This document shows, piece by piece, positions 1-5,256 of a stretch of 5,797 nucleotides of DNA. A model generated the notes under the pieces. That model searched no databases, was not told the origin of the DNA, and saw only the letters and a program-made list of their open reading frames with translations. The position numbers and the translations under genes were made by a program. Each line of letters starts with the position of its first letter. Position 1 is the stretch's first letter. This stretch comes from Proteiniphilum sp. (lineage in GTDB: Bacteria; Bacteroidota; Bacteroidia; Bacteroidales; Dysgonomonadaceae): assembly GCA_031284475.1 (NCBI GenBank), contig JAISZV010000236.1:1-5797 (forward strand). The letters run 5' to 3'.

Positions 1-230
1 TGCGCGGGAAAAGACGCCCGTGCTCATCACCGCTACAGTTTGAGAAACAGTTTCACTATTCCATCATTGCCATAGCCGACTTTGCTGCCGGAAGAATCAA
101 AAACATCCCCGTCATTTCATTTTTCGCCGATTTTATCCCCCGCTGGATAAGTACGGATTTCTCTGCCGTTGATAACTCCGATTTTTTTTCCGGAATCCTT
201 AATGTCGCTGCCGTCTACTCAAATATCCAT
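1..230 (-). repeat. Dispersed beta-flower module, copy 1 of 3
   Basis: This direct repeat comprises the 198-nt small gene plus a 32-bp 3' flank (1-32). Related modules lie at 3749-3977 and 5366-5595 in the same orientation. The 32-bp flank is identical in all three copies although it is non-coding, while the coding part carries scattered differences. Within the flank, GCGCGGG (2-8) can pair with CCCGTGC (17-23) around an 8-nt loop with one G-T wobble. Similarity stops at the start codon: the sequences upstream of the ATGs are unrelated. The window begins inside or at the edge of this flank, so the repeat may extend further left. Confidence 0.85.
33..230 (-). pseudogene. Degenerate beta-flower-like small protein, copy 1 (two in-frame TGA codons)
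   Basis: On the minus strand an ATG at 230-228, preceded by a good ribosome binding site (AGGAAGGAG, 7 nt upstream), opens a 66-codon frame that aligns end to end with the intact copy at 5398-5595. Codon 4 is TGA at 219-221 (CGG, Arg, in the intact copy) and codon 38 is TGA at 117-119 (TGG, Trp, in both other copies). The remaining residues are nearly unchanged, including the GVINGR, DVFDSSGSKVGYGNDG and VKLFLKL segments, so decay looks recent. The changes creating the stops are all C-to-T or G-to-A transitions. It lies downstream of the radical SAM gene. Reassignment of TGA to Trp could rescue codon 38 but would put Trp in place of Arg at codon 4, and I see no other sign of a variant code. 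Pseudogene is the simpler reading. Confidence 0.75.
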
Positions 231-345
231 TTTAATTCTCCTTCCTAAAAAGCGGGAACCGTATTGCTACCGCACGCCGAAACCGACGCCGCCATCACAC
301 TGAAAGCACTTCCGATAGATAAAAATCTTTTCTTTTTATGTTCAT

Positions 346-1791
346 CTACGCTTTCCAAGCTTTCCAATCCAATACAATCTTCCGGTTGAGTGCCGCCACT
401 TTACAAAAATGCTCGTTGATGTGGAGCGGGTTACCGTCTGCGTCTTCGTTGGCGTTGCGGACCATGCACATGGCGCAGAAACCCTGGCCAGGACAGTTCA
501 GGCATTGGGGGAAGTCTTTTTTGCGGAGGCCCCGCAAGTACTTCACCTTAGGGGAGTTTTCCCAAATGTCGCGCAGTGTTGTCTCGTAAAGATTGCCGCA
601 GACATAATCCTGCCACCCTGAGCAGGGGTACACGTTGCCATTGGCAACCATGCAGATGGATGAAATACAGACACCGCAGACCCGATCTTCGCCCCGGTCA
701 CGTTGTTCTTCCCGGAAAAAGTCATCCCGCAGGATTTCCCGCTGGTAGTCAGGATCGTTGCCGATGATGGTACTGATAATACCGCCCACTTCGTCAAGGG
801 AAAGCCGATTGTCTATGTTATCCGTGGTGTGGTCATACCGTGCCATCAGAATATAATCGGTGATGACACGGCATTTATGCTTGTGCGCCCAGTTCAACAC
901 ATCCACATAACAATTCTTGTTTTGCTTCATTGTGGGGCAACTTATTTGCAGGGGAATGTCGTTGTCGATGAGGCGCAGAATAGCGTCTCTTGTCTTGTAG
1001 AACGAACCGGGCAGTTTCGTGATGGAGTCGTGTATCTCCGGATTCATACTGTAAAGCGAAACCTGCACGCTGGAAAGGCGGTTAGCTTTCATCTCAGCGA
1101 TGATGTCGTCATTTAGTAGTGTGAGGTTACTCAAAATGCCAATCGAAAAGTCGTACTCCTTTGCCTTATGTAAAAAATCACAAAATTTTTTGTGTACCAT
1201 AGGCTCTCCACCTGAGAGAGTGAGGCTCAAAAGCTCCATATCACGGCATTGATCAAGCACGTCATAGAAGAGCGCCGATTCTATATCGCTGATTTTGTTC
1301 TCGTGAGGAATATAACAATGAACGCAACGCTCGTTACAACGGCTGGTAAGCTCGATTTGGAAACTAGTTAGGTGCGGGTTGTCCTTAAAATGTTCCTCAA
1401 GAAAATCCTGGGTGCTTTTTTGTGCCCGGCGGGTCACAGGGCTAAAGTCCTTCCTGATAGTCTTTGGTTGCAGCGCAGCATATGAAAATCTCCTGTCTTT
1501 GGCGTCAAGTTCCTGTACCGTTTCCCCTGAAACGATAAATCCGTCTTCCTCCAGAACCCGGTAAAATTCAATGATGTCCGGCTTGAGGGTATCCTGCAAA
1601 ACATCTTTGAAAGCAATAACGATATCTCCAGCGATCTCGTCCAAGCTGCGAGGCGAACGGGATAATGCCTTTAGGAACACCACCCCTGAAGCGTCTACCA
1701 CTCGGTCAGCGAAGTCGCTTCGGTTGGTGATATACCCAATATCGCCGTACTGCCTGATGAAGGTGTCAAATTTCTGCCGATAGAGTTTCAT
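346..1791 (-). CDS. Radical SAM/SPASM peptide maturase with N-terminal PqqD-like domain
   Basis: This 481-residue protein is a probable RiPP maturase: a cytoplasmic iron-sulfur enzyme that would cleave S-adenosylmethionine to a 5'-deoxyadenosyl radical and modify a short precursor peptide. Residues about 15-95 resemble the PqqD winged-helix recognition domain that binds leader peptides. The radical SAM cluster motif CX3CX2C is at Cys152, Cys156 and Cys159, followed by SGGEP at 193-197. The C-terminus is a SPASM domain for auxiliary iron-sulfur clusters, with cysteines at 372, 375, 380, 390, 398, 430, 433, 439, 442 and 463. The signature CX2CX5CX2C at 430-442 is one residue shorter than the usual last spacing. 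The ATG at 1791 has AGGAGAAAG about 8 nt upstream, inside the glycosyltransferase gene, and the two genes overlap by 26 bp, suggesting translational coupling. The chemistry (thioether, C-C or other crosslink) cannot be deduced. The likely substrate is the 38-residue peptide at 2858-2974. Confidence 0.93.
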   Translation of the reverse strand: MKLYRQKFDTFIRQYGDIGYITNRSDFADRVVDASGVVFLKALSRSPRSLDEIAGDIVIAFKDVLQDTLKPDIIEFYRVLEEDGFIVSGETVQELDAKDRRFSYAALQPKTIRKDFSPVTRRAQKSTQDFLEEHFKDNPHLTSFQIELTSRCNERCVHCYIPHENKISDIESALFYDVLDQCRDMELLSLTLSGGEPMVHKKFCDFLHKAKEYDFSIGILSNLTLLNDDIIAEMKANRLSSVQVSLYSMNPEIHDSITKLPGSFYKTRDAILRLIDNDIPLQISCPTMKQNKNCYVDVLNWAHKHKCRVITDYILMARYDHTTDNIDNRLSLDEVGGIISTIIGNDPDYQREILRDDFFREEQRDRGEDRVCGVCISSICMVANGNVYPCSGWQDYVCGNLYETTLRDIWENSPKVKYLRGLRKKDFPQCLNCPGQGFCAMCMVRNANEDADGNPLHINEHFCKVAALNRKIVLDWKAWKA

Positions 1792-2686
1792 GATAAAACT
1801 TTCTCCTAAATAACTTCTTGTAGCATTCTTGTATAATACCAGTAAGCCATATTATTAAACAGTATGATGTATTAATTAAAGTAACTGATAATTTAATTTT
1901 TGCATAAATAAATTTTGAATATTTTTCTTTATTATTAAAAATATAAACAGGATATGTAGCCTTCGTTATTTTAACCGGCTTGAATCTATAATCTTTTCGG
2001 TTATAAATATCTAATCCGCGGTGTATTTTTTCTTCTAATATTTCATTACCTGTATATTTTTCATTATTATATTCTTGATGAGAAAACGCTTCTATTTTAT
2101 ATTTTATTTTTTTTATTCCGCCCTGATGAGAAAAATGCCAACCACCGTTTTTTATTACTTTATCTGTTTTACTATCTCGTAACTGTTGCGGTGTATAATT
2201 TAATTTTATAATATCTTCATAACGCGCTATTTTTGCCAAATCCCATGTCCTAAAAACGCAGCGTTTGTAATTTAAATAATAATTATAATAATCCTGTATC
2301 AATGCGTAAAGTCCGATTTTATTCTCTTTATAATATTTTATTGTATTAGGATTTGGTATTTCGTCAACATCGGAAACTAATATTGTATCATTTGTATCAC
2401 AACAACGGATCCCTTCTATAATTTTATTCCTTTGATAATATTCCATATTCCAAGCATCTTTATATTCAGGATAATCAATAATTTTTATGTATATGATTTT
2501 ATCAAGAAATTGCAAATATCTGTCTTGATTATTTTCAAAAAATAACGGCTTCTGCATATTGGAAAAGGTTTTATCGGCTTCTACTAACACAAATTTATCT
2601 ACAATGCCTGATAGTATATTAAGCCTCATTTCCAATATATCGAGTTCATTAAAAAATAGAAAACAATCATAAACTAATCCAGACAT
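1766..2686 (-). CDS. Glycosyltransferase family 17 protein (N-acetylglucosaminyltransferase-like)
   Basis: This 306-residue protein has the hallmarks of the family 17 fold, named after eukaryotic beta-1,4-mannosyl-glycoprotein N-acetylglucosaminyltransferase III. Visible motifs are YDCFLFFNELDILEMRLN (6-23), VEADKTFSNMQKPLFF (35-50), the DxD-like nucleotide-sugar/metal motif SDVDEIPNP (105-113) and GGWHFSHQGG (181-190). Bacterial members usually sit in surface-glycan loci; the acceptor here is unknown. The gene is very AT-rich, unlike both neighbours. No ribosome binding site lies at the normal distance; the nearest GGAGGAG is about 30 nt upstream of the ATG at 2686, so translation may be weak or another start may be used. 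The last residues (about FYHETLSAEI) are encoded by the first codons of the maturase gene in another frame, so the native C-terminus may have been lost when the genes were joined. A hydrophobic stretch near 275-287 could be membrane-associated. Confidence 0.9.
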   Translation of the reverse strand: MSGLVYDCFLFFNELDILEMRLNILSGIVDKFVLVEADKTFSNMQKPLFFENNQDRYLQFLDKIIYIKIIDYPEYKDAWNMEYYQRNKIIEGIRCCDTNDTILVSDVDEIPNPNTIKYYKENKIGLYALIQDYYNYYLNYKRCVFRTWDLAKIARYEDIIKLNYTPQQLRDSKTDKVIKNGGWHFSHQGGIKKIKYKIEAFSHQEYNNEKYTGNEILEEKIHRGLDIYNRKDYRFKPVKITKATYPVYIFNNKEKYSKFIYAKIKLSVTLINTSYCLIIWLTGIIQECYKKLFRRKFYHETLSAEI

Positions 2687-2750
2687 AAATATTCTATATG
2701 CGGTTATTTACCACGCTCCTCCAATTCATAACAAGTTTCCGATTTAATAG

Positions 2751-2864
2751 AGTTGTTCAGAAGCCTCAGCATCTGAACAACTTCCGCTTAAATTGTCTGT
2801 GGGGGAACAAATCCCCCACAGACCAACACTTTTACGTCCTAAACCACTAAAATAGGCTTAGGAC
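2751..2864. other. Three tandem hairpins between the precursor peptide and glycosyltransferase genes
   Basis: Three independent inverted repeats lie end to end. (A) AGTTGTTCAG 2751-2760 pairs with 2773-2782, 10 bp with a 12-nt loop. (B) GTCTGTGGGGG 2795-2805 pairs with 2813-2823, a perfect 11-bp stem with a 7-nt loop. (C) 2836-2845 pairs with 2855-2864 with one mismatch, and this stem contains the stop codon of the peptide gene. No stem is followed on the minus strand by a clear T-run, so they are not textbook terminators. They could stabilise the 3' end of the peptide mRNA or reduce read-through into the downstream enzymes, a common arrangement where the precursor must outnumber its enzyme. 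Stem B could work on either strand. Confidence 0.65.
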
Positions 2865-2974
2865 TTCTGAAAACAAGCATCGCAGTTCGGCAAACGGTCA
2901 TTGGCCGGACAGCCAGCCGCGAACACACCTTGCTTGCTATTTTGGGCAAGGATTTTGGGGGGTGTATACGTCAT
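2858..2974 (-). CDS. Putative Cys-containing RiPP precursor peptide (38 aa)
   Basis: A 39-codon frame on the minus strand starts at ATG 2974 with a strong Shine-Dalgarno (AAAGGAGAAG; GGAG at 2985-2982, 7-nt spacing) and ends at TAA 2860-2858. The product has a polar, Cys-free N-terminal half beginning MTYTPPKILAQN, then a small-residue segment GVFAAG, then a C-terminal stretch with all three cysteines: Cys22 in AAGCPA, and Cys31 and Cys34 in NCDAC. This leader-then-core layout is typical of precursors modified by radical SAM/SPASM enzymes, and one such enzyme with a peptide-binding PqqD-like domain lies two genes downstream on the same strand. There is no membrane segment or ordinary signal peptide. 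AAG could be a leader cleavage zone, but no protease is visible. I do not recognise the exact family; assignment as a substrate is inferred from context and composition. Confidence 0.72.
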   Translation of the reverse strand: MTYTPPKILAQNSKQGVFAAGCPANDRLPNCDACFQKS

Positions 2975-2981
2975 ATTTCTT

Positions 2982-2988
2982 CTCCTTT
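2982..2988 (-). promoter_or_regulatory. Ribosome binding site of the precursor peptide gene
   Basis: AAAGGAG on the minus strand sits 7 nt before the ATG at 2974. Directly upstream of it is a perfect 6-bp hairpin (CCGTCC 2989-2994, GGACGG 3000-3005, 5-nt loop). The hairpin ends immediately before the Shine-Dalgarno and would leave it exposed, so it could act as a 5' mRNA stabiliser or leader element. This site is the main reason to accept such a short frame as a gene. Confidence 0.7.
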
Positions 2989-3013
2989 CCGTCCTTCACG
3001 GACGGTTAATATG

Positions 3014-3106
3014 TTACCAAGTTAAAACTTGTGTGGAAAACACCGTTGAAGGCGATGCCACGCTTACAAGGGCGACCATGGTTTTCGACGGAATTTTCGT
3101 TTCCAT
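3014..3106 (-). CDS. Hypothetical 30-residue peptide, possible remnant of an interrupted small gene
   Basis: Between the structured repeat and the precursor gene, an ATG at 3106 opens a 31-codon frame ending at TAA 3016-3014. The product starts METKIPSKTMVALVSVASPS and ends in VLTW; it has no cysteine. It has no ribosome binding site of its own, because the sequence upstream is the GC-rich repeat. The frame is the same as that of the ATG at 3211, which does have an excellent ribosome binding site but meets stop codons inside the repeat. One reading is a small gene split by insertion of the repeat; the other is a chance frame. I cannot separate these, and I recognise no family. Confidence 0.25.
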   Translation of the reverse strand: METKIPSKTMVALVSVASPSTVFSTQVLTW

Positions 3107-3109
3107 CTG

Positions 3110-3195
3110 CGCGGCGGTTCCCGCAGCCAACGGCTGCTTTCACGGAACACCTTCCGCGTTGTACGCCGCTTATGCGCGTACCGCATATCCGTCTT
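3110..3195. repeat. Structured palindromic intergenic repeat, copy 1 (86 bp, short form)
   Basis: This element matches 5665-5774 nearly base for base, except that it lacks a 24-bp hairpin segment present there. It contains nested inverted repeats: GCAGCC 3123-3128 with GGCTGC 3132-3137 (loop AAC), enclosed by GTTCC 3117-3121 with GGAAC 3144-3148, and a second hairpin GTACGC 3161-3166 with GCGTAC 3176-3181. It encodes no credible protein; long frames across it on both strands are by-products of its GC-rich palindromes. It resembles the REP or MITE-like structured repeats found in many bacterial genomes. It separates the 13-codon frame at 3170-3211 from the sequence beyond. Confidence 0.8.
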
Positions 3196-3211
3196 GGTCG
3201 TGTTCCTCCAT
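3170..3211 (-). pseudogene. 13-codon ORF with a near-perfect ribosome binding site, truncated by the repeat or a leader peptide
   Basis: AAGGAGGTGACA directly precedes an ATG at 3211 (GGAGG with 5-nt spacing), one of the strongest translation-start signals in the window. The frame reads MEEHDQDGYAVRA and stops at TAA 3172-3170, inside the structured repeat; only about the first five codons lie outside it. This looks like a small gene decapitated by repeat insertion, with a possible continuation in the same frame at 3014-3106. Alternatively it is a short leader peptide whose translation alters folding of the hairpins that follow. The initiation site is clear; what it was for is not. Confidence 0.4.
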
Positions 3212-3317
3212 TGTCACCTCCTTGTTTACGGAATAACCGCCCCGGCTTTACTTGCACTGGAAACCTCTGTTTTGTATGGCTTTACACACAAAACACTATC
3301 GGAAACAGCAGGCCTTT
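3196..3317. other. Leader/intergenic region upstream of the short ORF and precursor gene
   Basis: The span 2975-3317 holds no confident gene other than the two doubtful short frames and the structured repeat. The part from 3196 to 3317 should contain any promoter for the peptide operon on the minus strand, because the upstream gene ends at 3318. I could not identify a convincing -35/-10 pair, nor a terminator for the upstream gene. Long frames crossing this area on both strands lack ribosome binding sites and run through the repeat, so they are not called. Confidence 0.4.
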
Positions 3318-3701
3318 TTATCGTTTCACAACGCTGCTTTCTACGAACATGGCAGATGCAAGAACCGCCATAAGAGATGTGTGAAATACGTCCCCTGAAA
3401 AAGGCTCAATTAATACTGAATGCCGCAGACAGTAGTCGTCCCCAATTTTTACCAGTGCACCGCAAGAAATCTTTACAACATATTCAAACAATGCGTCCAA
3501 ATTTTCGCTCTTGATTCCTTCCATCGGCACAAGAATTTTTGCCCATGTGCCGCTACTCGTGTCCTGAGCCTGCGATACTAGTGCTTTACCAACTACCTCG
3601 CCATTAGAAGAAACAAAAACGATGACATACCCAAAATCAAGTTCGGTGACATAATTGTAAGTGCTCTTGATATAGGTTTCTAAATCCTGCCATCCTGCCA
3701 T
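3318..3701 (-). CDS. YbjN / type III secretion chaperone-like small protein (127 aa)
   Basis: The frame starts at ATG 3701 with AGAGAAG about 4 nt upstream and ends at TAA 3320-3318. The protein begins MAGWQDLETYIKSTYNY and has alternating strand-like segments (GYVIVFVSSNGEVVGKALV, TWAKILVPM), then GALVKIGDDYCLRHSVLI and an Ala/Leu-rich C-terminal helix. An N-terminal helix, a strand pattern, and late presentation of a short-chain 'good on its own history' segment before a C-terminal helix recall the YbjN/CesT-like chaperone fold, whose members bind peptides or secreted proteins. This is impression from pattern, not a recognised motif; no catalytic residues or membrane segments are apparent. 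If the fold is right, a peptide-binding role near a peptide-modification locus would make sense, but that is inference. The gene lies 617 bp upstream of the precursor start, separated from it by the repeat. Confidence 0.7.
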   Translation of the reverse strand: MAGWQDLETYIKSTYNYVTELDFGYVIVFVSSNGEVVGKALVSQAQDTSSGTWAKILVPMEGIKSENLDALFEYVVKISCGALVKIGDDYCLRHSVLIEPFSGDVFHTSLMAVLASAMFVESSVVKR

Positions 3702-3748
3702 ATACTTCTCTTTTCGTAGTTTTTTAATCTTCGCAGATTATTGTTAGT

Positions 3749-3977
3749 TGCGCGGGAAAAGACGCCCGTGCTCATCACCGCTACAGTTTGAGAAACAGCT
3801 TCACTATTCCATCGTTGCCATAGCCGACTTTGCTGCCGGAATAATCAAAGACATCACCGTCATCCCATTCTTCGCCGATTTTATCCCCCGCTGGATAAGT
3901 ACGGATTTCTCTGCCGTTGATAACTCCGATTTTTTCCCAGAATCCTTAATGTCGCCGGCATCAGCACGAATGTCCAT
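3749..3977 (-). repeat. Dispersed beta-flower module, copy 2 of 3
   Basis: This copy contains the same 32-bp 3' flank (3749-3780), identical to copies 1 and 3, followed by a 197-nt version of the small gene. In the middle of the gene it is closer to copy 1 (both encode a GRE-I-RTYPAGDKIGE-type segment at nucleotide level) than to copy 3. It sits between the TPR gene and the YbjN-like gene, so the three modules bracket the two functional blocks of the window. Confidence 0.85.
3781..3977 (-). pseudogene. Frameshifted beta-flower-like small protein, copy 2
   Basis: The ATG is at 3977-3975 and the expected TAG at 3783-3781, but the distance is 197 nt, one short of a whole number of codons. The missing base is in a homopolymer: the intact copy reads GG followed by eight A on the minus strand, whereas here it is GGG followed by six A (T-run 3930-3935 on the plus strand). 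The frame is lost after about residue 16. Beyond the shift, the original frame reads through normally, including Trp at the position that is TGA in copy 1. No ribosome binding site is visible before the ATG. Slippage at the A-run could in principle restore some product, but six A is a modest slippery tract. A sequencing error in the run is also possible. Confidence 0.7.
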
Positions 3978-3992
3978 ATAAGATTTGTATCA

Positions 3993-4015
3993 CTGTCCAA
4001 CGGACAGGCTTTTTC
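3993..4015 (+). terminator. Possible plus-strand Rho-independent terminator
   Basis: CTGTCC (3993-3998) pairs with GGACAG (4002-4007) around a 3-nt loop and is followed by GCTTTTT on the plus strand. The stem is short, and no plus-strand gene is present to use it. Read on the minus strand the hairpin is preceded, not followed, by the homopolymer, so it would not serve the TPR gene well. Confidence 0.3.
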
Positions 4016-4069
4016 TACTGGCCTTATATTGCGTCACAAGCTGTATCGCTGTGAAAAAGTAACATGTAT

Positions 4070-4085
4070 GAAGCCTGAGGGCTTC
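4070..4085 (-). terminator. Candidate hairpin downstream of the TPR gene
   Basis: GAAGCC (4070-4075) pairs with GGCTTC (4080-4085) around a 4-nt loop, about 80 nt after the TPR gene stop. On the minus strand a T-run follows only after about 10 nt (TTACTTTTTC), so it is a weak terminator candidate. The rest of 3978-4163 shows no convincing gene. Confidence 0.3.
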
Positions 4086-4163
4086 GTGTTTTCCCCGCTT
4101 TCCATTATTCCTGTACGGATACTGCTTTCTTCCAGAAATTCATTCATGACTCACCGTTATGCA

Positions 4164-5096
4164 CTATATGAGATCCAGGTATGCTCCGATTTGTCCAATC
4201 TCCTCAAATGCAGACGGAACAATTTTTTTGACAAGCGTCTTTTCTATAGAATGCATCCAGAAAAAGGCTCTAATCCTTTTGACAAGTTTGATAACGAACC
4301 ATACCGGTGAAATAAGCAAGGAAAGCGCCAGAGAAAGAATGAACGATCCAATCTTAGACTCGCCTTCAGATGAAGCTTTGGACATAGTCAATAACTTGCC
4401 AAGGGTGCTTTTTAATGTGCCGAAAAAACCTGCAAAAAAGAAAGCCAATATACCACTCTCAATAAGGATTCCGATGATGGCGCCAACTGCCGCCCCGACA
4501 GCCATAAAAATGAAATCTTTGATCAATTGCTTTTTGCCCACCTGGAGTGTCGCCATAGAGAGCAAATTAGGGGCAAGATTTAATTGTCCGCTCCAATTGG
4601 CCTGCTGCTTTTGAGAGATAGCAATCATTTCCTTCACATGAATCTTTGACGCCAGATTACCCTTTGTGTCCATCTTTAGTACCGTCTCCCAATCTGCGTT
4701 AGCAGCGCCAAAGTCACCTTTGGATGCATAGGTGATACCACGAAATATATAAGCATGAACATAATCTGGCTTGAGATGCGTTGCCTCACTGAAATCCGCG
4801 ATAGCTTTATCATAATCGCCTTTTTTCAGATATGTCTGACCGCGGGAGTCATACGGAACGGAGTTACGCGGGCTGATGCGTATTGTCTCATTGAAATCCG
4901 CGATAGCTTTGTCATATTCACCTTTTGCATCATAACAAAGCCCACGGCCGTGATAGCCGTTTAGTGCTTCCGGATTGAGACGGATTTCCGCATCAAAATC
5001 CGCAATAGCCTTATCCCATTCTTTTCTTTTGAGATACTCGCTGCCGCGCTCGTCATAGGATTCCGCATCAGTAGGGTTAACATCCTTCACTGCCAT
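4164..5096 (-). CDS. TPR-repeat protein with C-terminal membrane segments (310 aa)
   Basis: Four consecutive 34-residue tetratricopeptide repeats occupy about residues 10-43, 44-77, 78-111 and 112-145; the first three carry the DKAIADF signature and the last a diverged AANADW. TPRs form a helical scaffold for protein-protein contacts. A linker follows, then hydrophobic segments at about 195-212 and 214-228 (a helical hairpin) and about 250-270, ending in a basic and amphipathic tail. The likely topology is a cytoplasmic TPR domain anchored to the inner membrane. There is no N-terminal signal peptide. I chose ATG 5096 because AGGAG lies 9 nt upstream; the TTG at 5105 abuts that site directly and cannot be the start. 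The C-terminal membrane region matches no family I know. Its partner is unknown. It is bracketed by beta-flower copies 2 and 3. Confidence 0.85.
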   Translation of the reverse strand: MAVKDVNPTDAESYDERGSEYLKRKEWDKAIADFDAEIRLNPEALNGYHGRGLCYDAKGEYDKAIADFNETIRISPRNSVPYDSRGQTYLKKGDYDKAIADFSEATHLKPDYVHAYIFRGITYASKGDFGAANADWETVLKMDTKGNLASKIHVKEMIAISQKQQANWSGQLNLAPNLLSMATLQVGKKQLIKDFIFMAVGAAVGAIIGILIESGILAFFFAGFFGTLKSTLGKLLTMSKASSEGESKIGSFILSLALSLLISPVWFVIKLVKRIRAFFWMHSIEKTLVKKIVPSAFEEIGQIGAYLDLI

Positions 5097-5121
5097 AATT
5101 TTCAACTCCTCTGTTTATTAC

Positions 5122-5139
5122 ACCGCCAGGAATGGCGGT
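5122..5139. other. Hairpin in the TPR gene leader
   Basis: ACCGCCA (5122-5128) and TGGCGGT (5133-5139) form a perfect 7-bp stem with loop GGAA on the plus strand (TTCC on the transcript side). It lies 11 nt upstream of the AGGAG ribosome binding site of the TPR gene, so it would be in the 5' untranslated region of a minus-strand transcript. Confidence 0.45.
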
Positions 5140-5143
5140 ATCA

Positions 5144-5175
5144 AAATATTGAACGGGTTGTTTCAAATAGTGAAC
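5144..5175. promoter_or_regulatory. Pair of 11-bp direct repeats upstream of the TPR gene (possible operator)
   Basis: AAATATTGAAC (5144-5154) and AAATAGTGAAC (5165-5175) differ at one base and are spaced exactly 21 bp start to start, two turns of the helix. That geometry suits a regulator binding side by side on one DNA face. They lie 48-79 bp upstream of the TPR start codon. TTGAAA on the minus strand between them could be part of a -35 element, but no good -10 is placed correctly, so no promoter is called. Confidence 0.25.
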
Positions 5176-5256
5176 GCTTATGGAACATGGTACCTTTACG
5201 TTACCGGGAAGACCCCGTTCTTTGCTAAAACTGCCGAATCGTATGGGCAGTCTCCT

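Noticed and set aside
703..1116. Plus-strand 137-codon open frame
   Set aside because: It lies wholly antisense to the radical SAM gene, whose catalytic motifs and SPASM cysteines are intact, and resembles no known protein.
3110..3195. Integron attC-site interpretation of the structured repeats
   Set aside because: The palindromes contain GCCAAC and GTTGGC, but these do not fit the RYYYAAC/GTTRRRY core consensus, and no integrase is visible.
3006..3384. Overlapping open frames of 83-117 codons on both strands
   Set aside because: They run through the GC-rich palindromic repeat at 3110-3195, lack ribosome binding sites and have Arg/Cys-rich low-quality composition; one also overlaps the end of the YbjN-like gene.
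4034..4147. Minus-strand 37-codon frame after the TPR gene
   Set aside because: Its only purine-rich upstream motif is too close to the ATG, it crosses the candidate terminator hairpin, and the product shows no recognisable pattern.
4159..4614. Plus-strand 151-codon open frame
   Set aside because: It is antisense to the C-terminal half of the TPR protein and has no supporting start signal.
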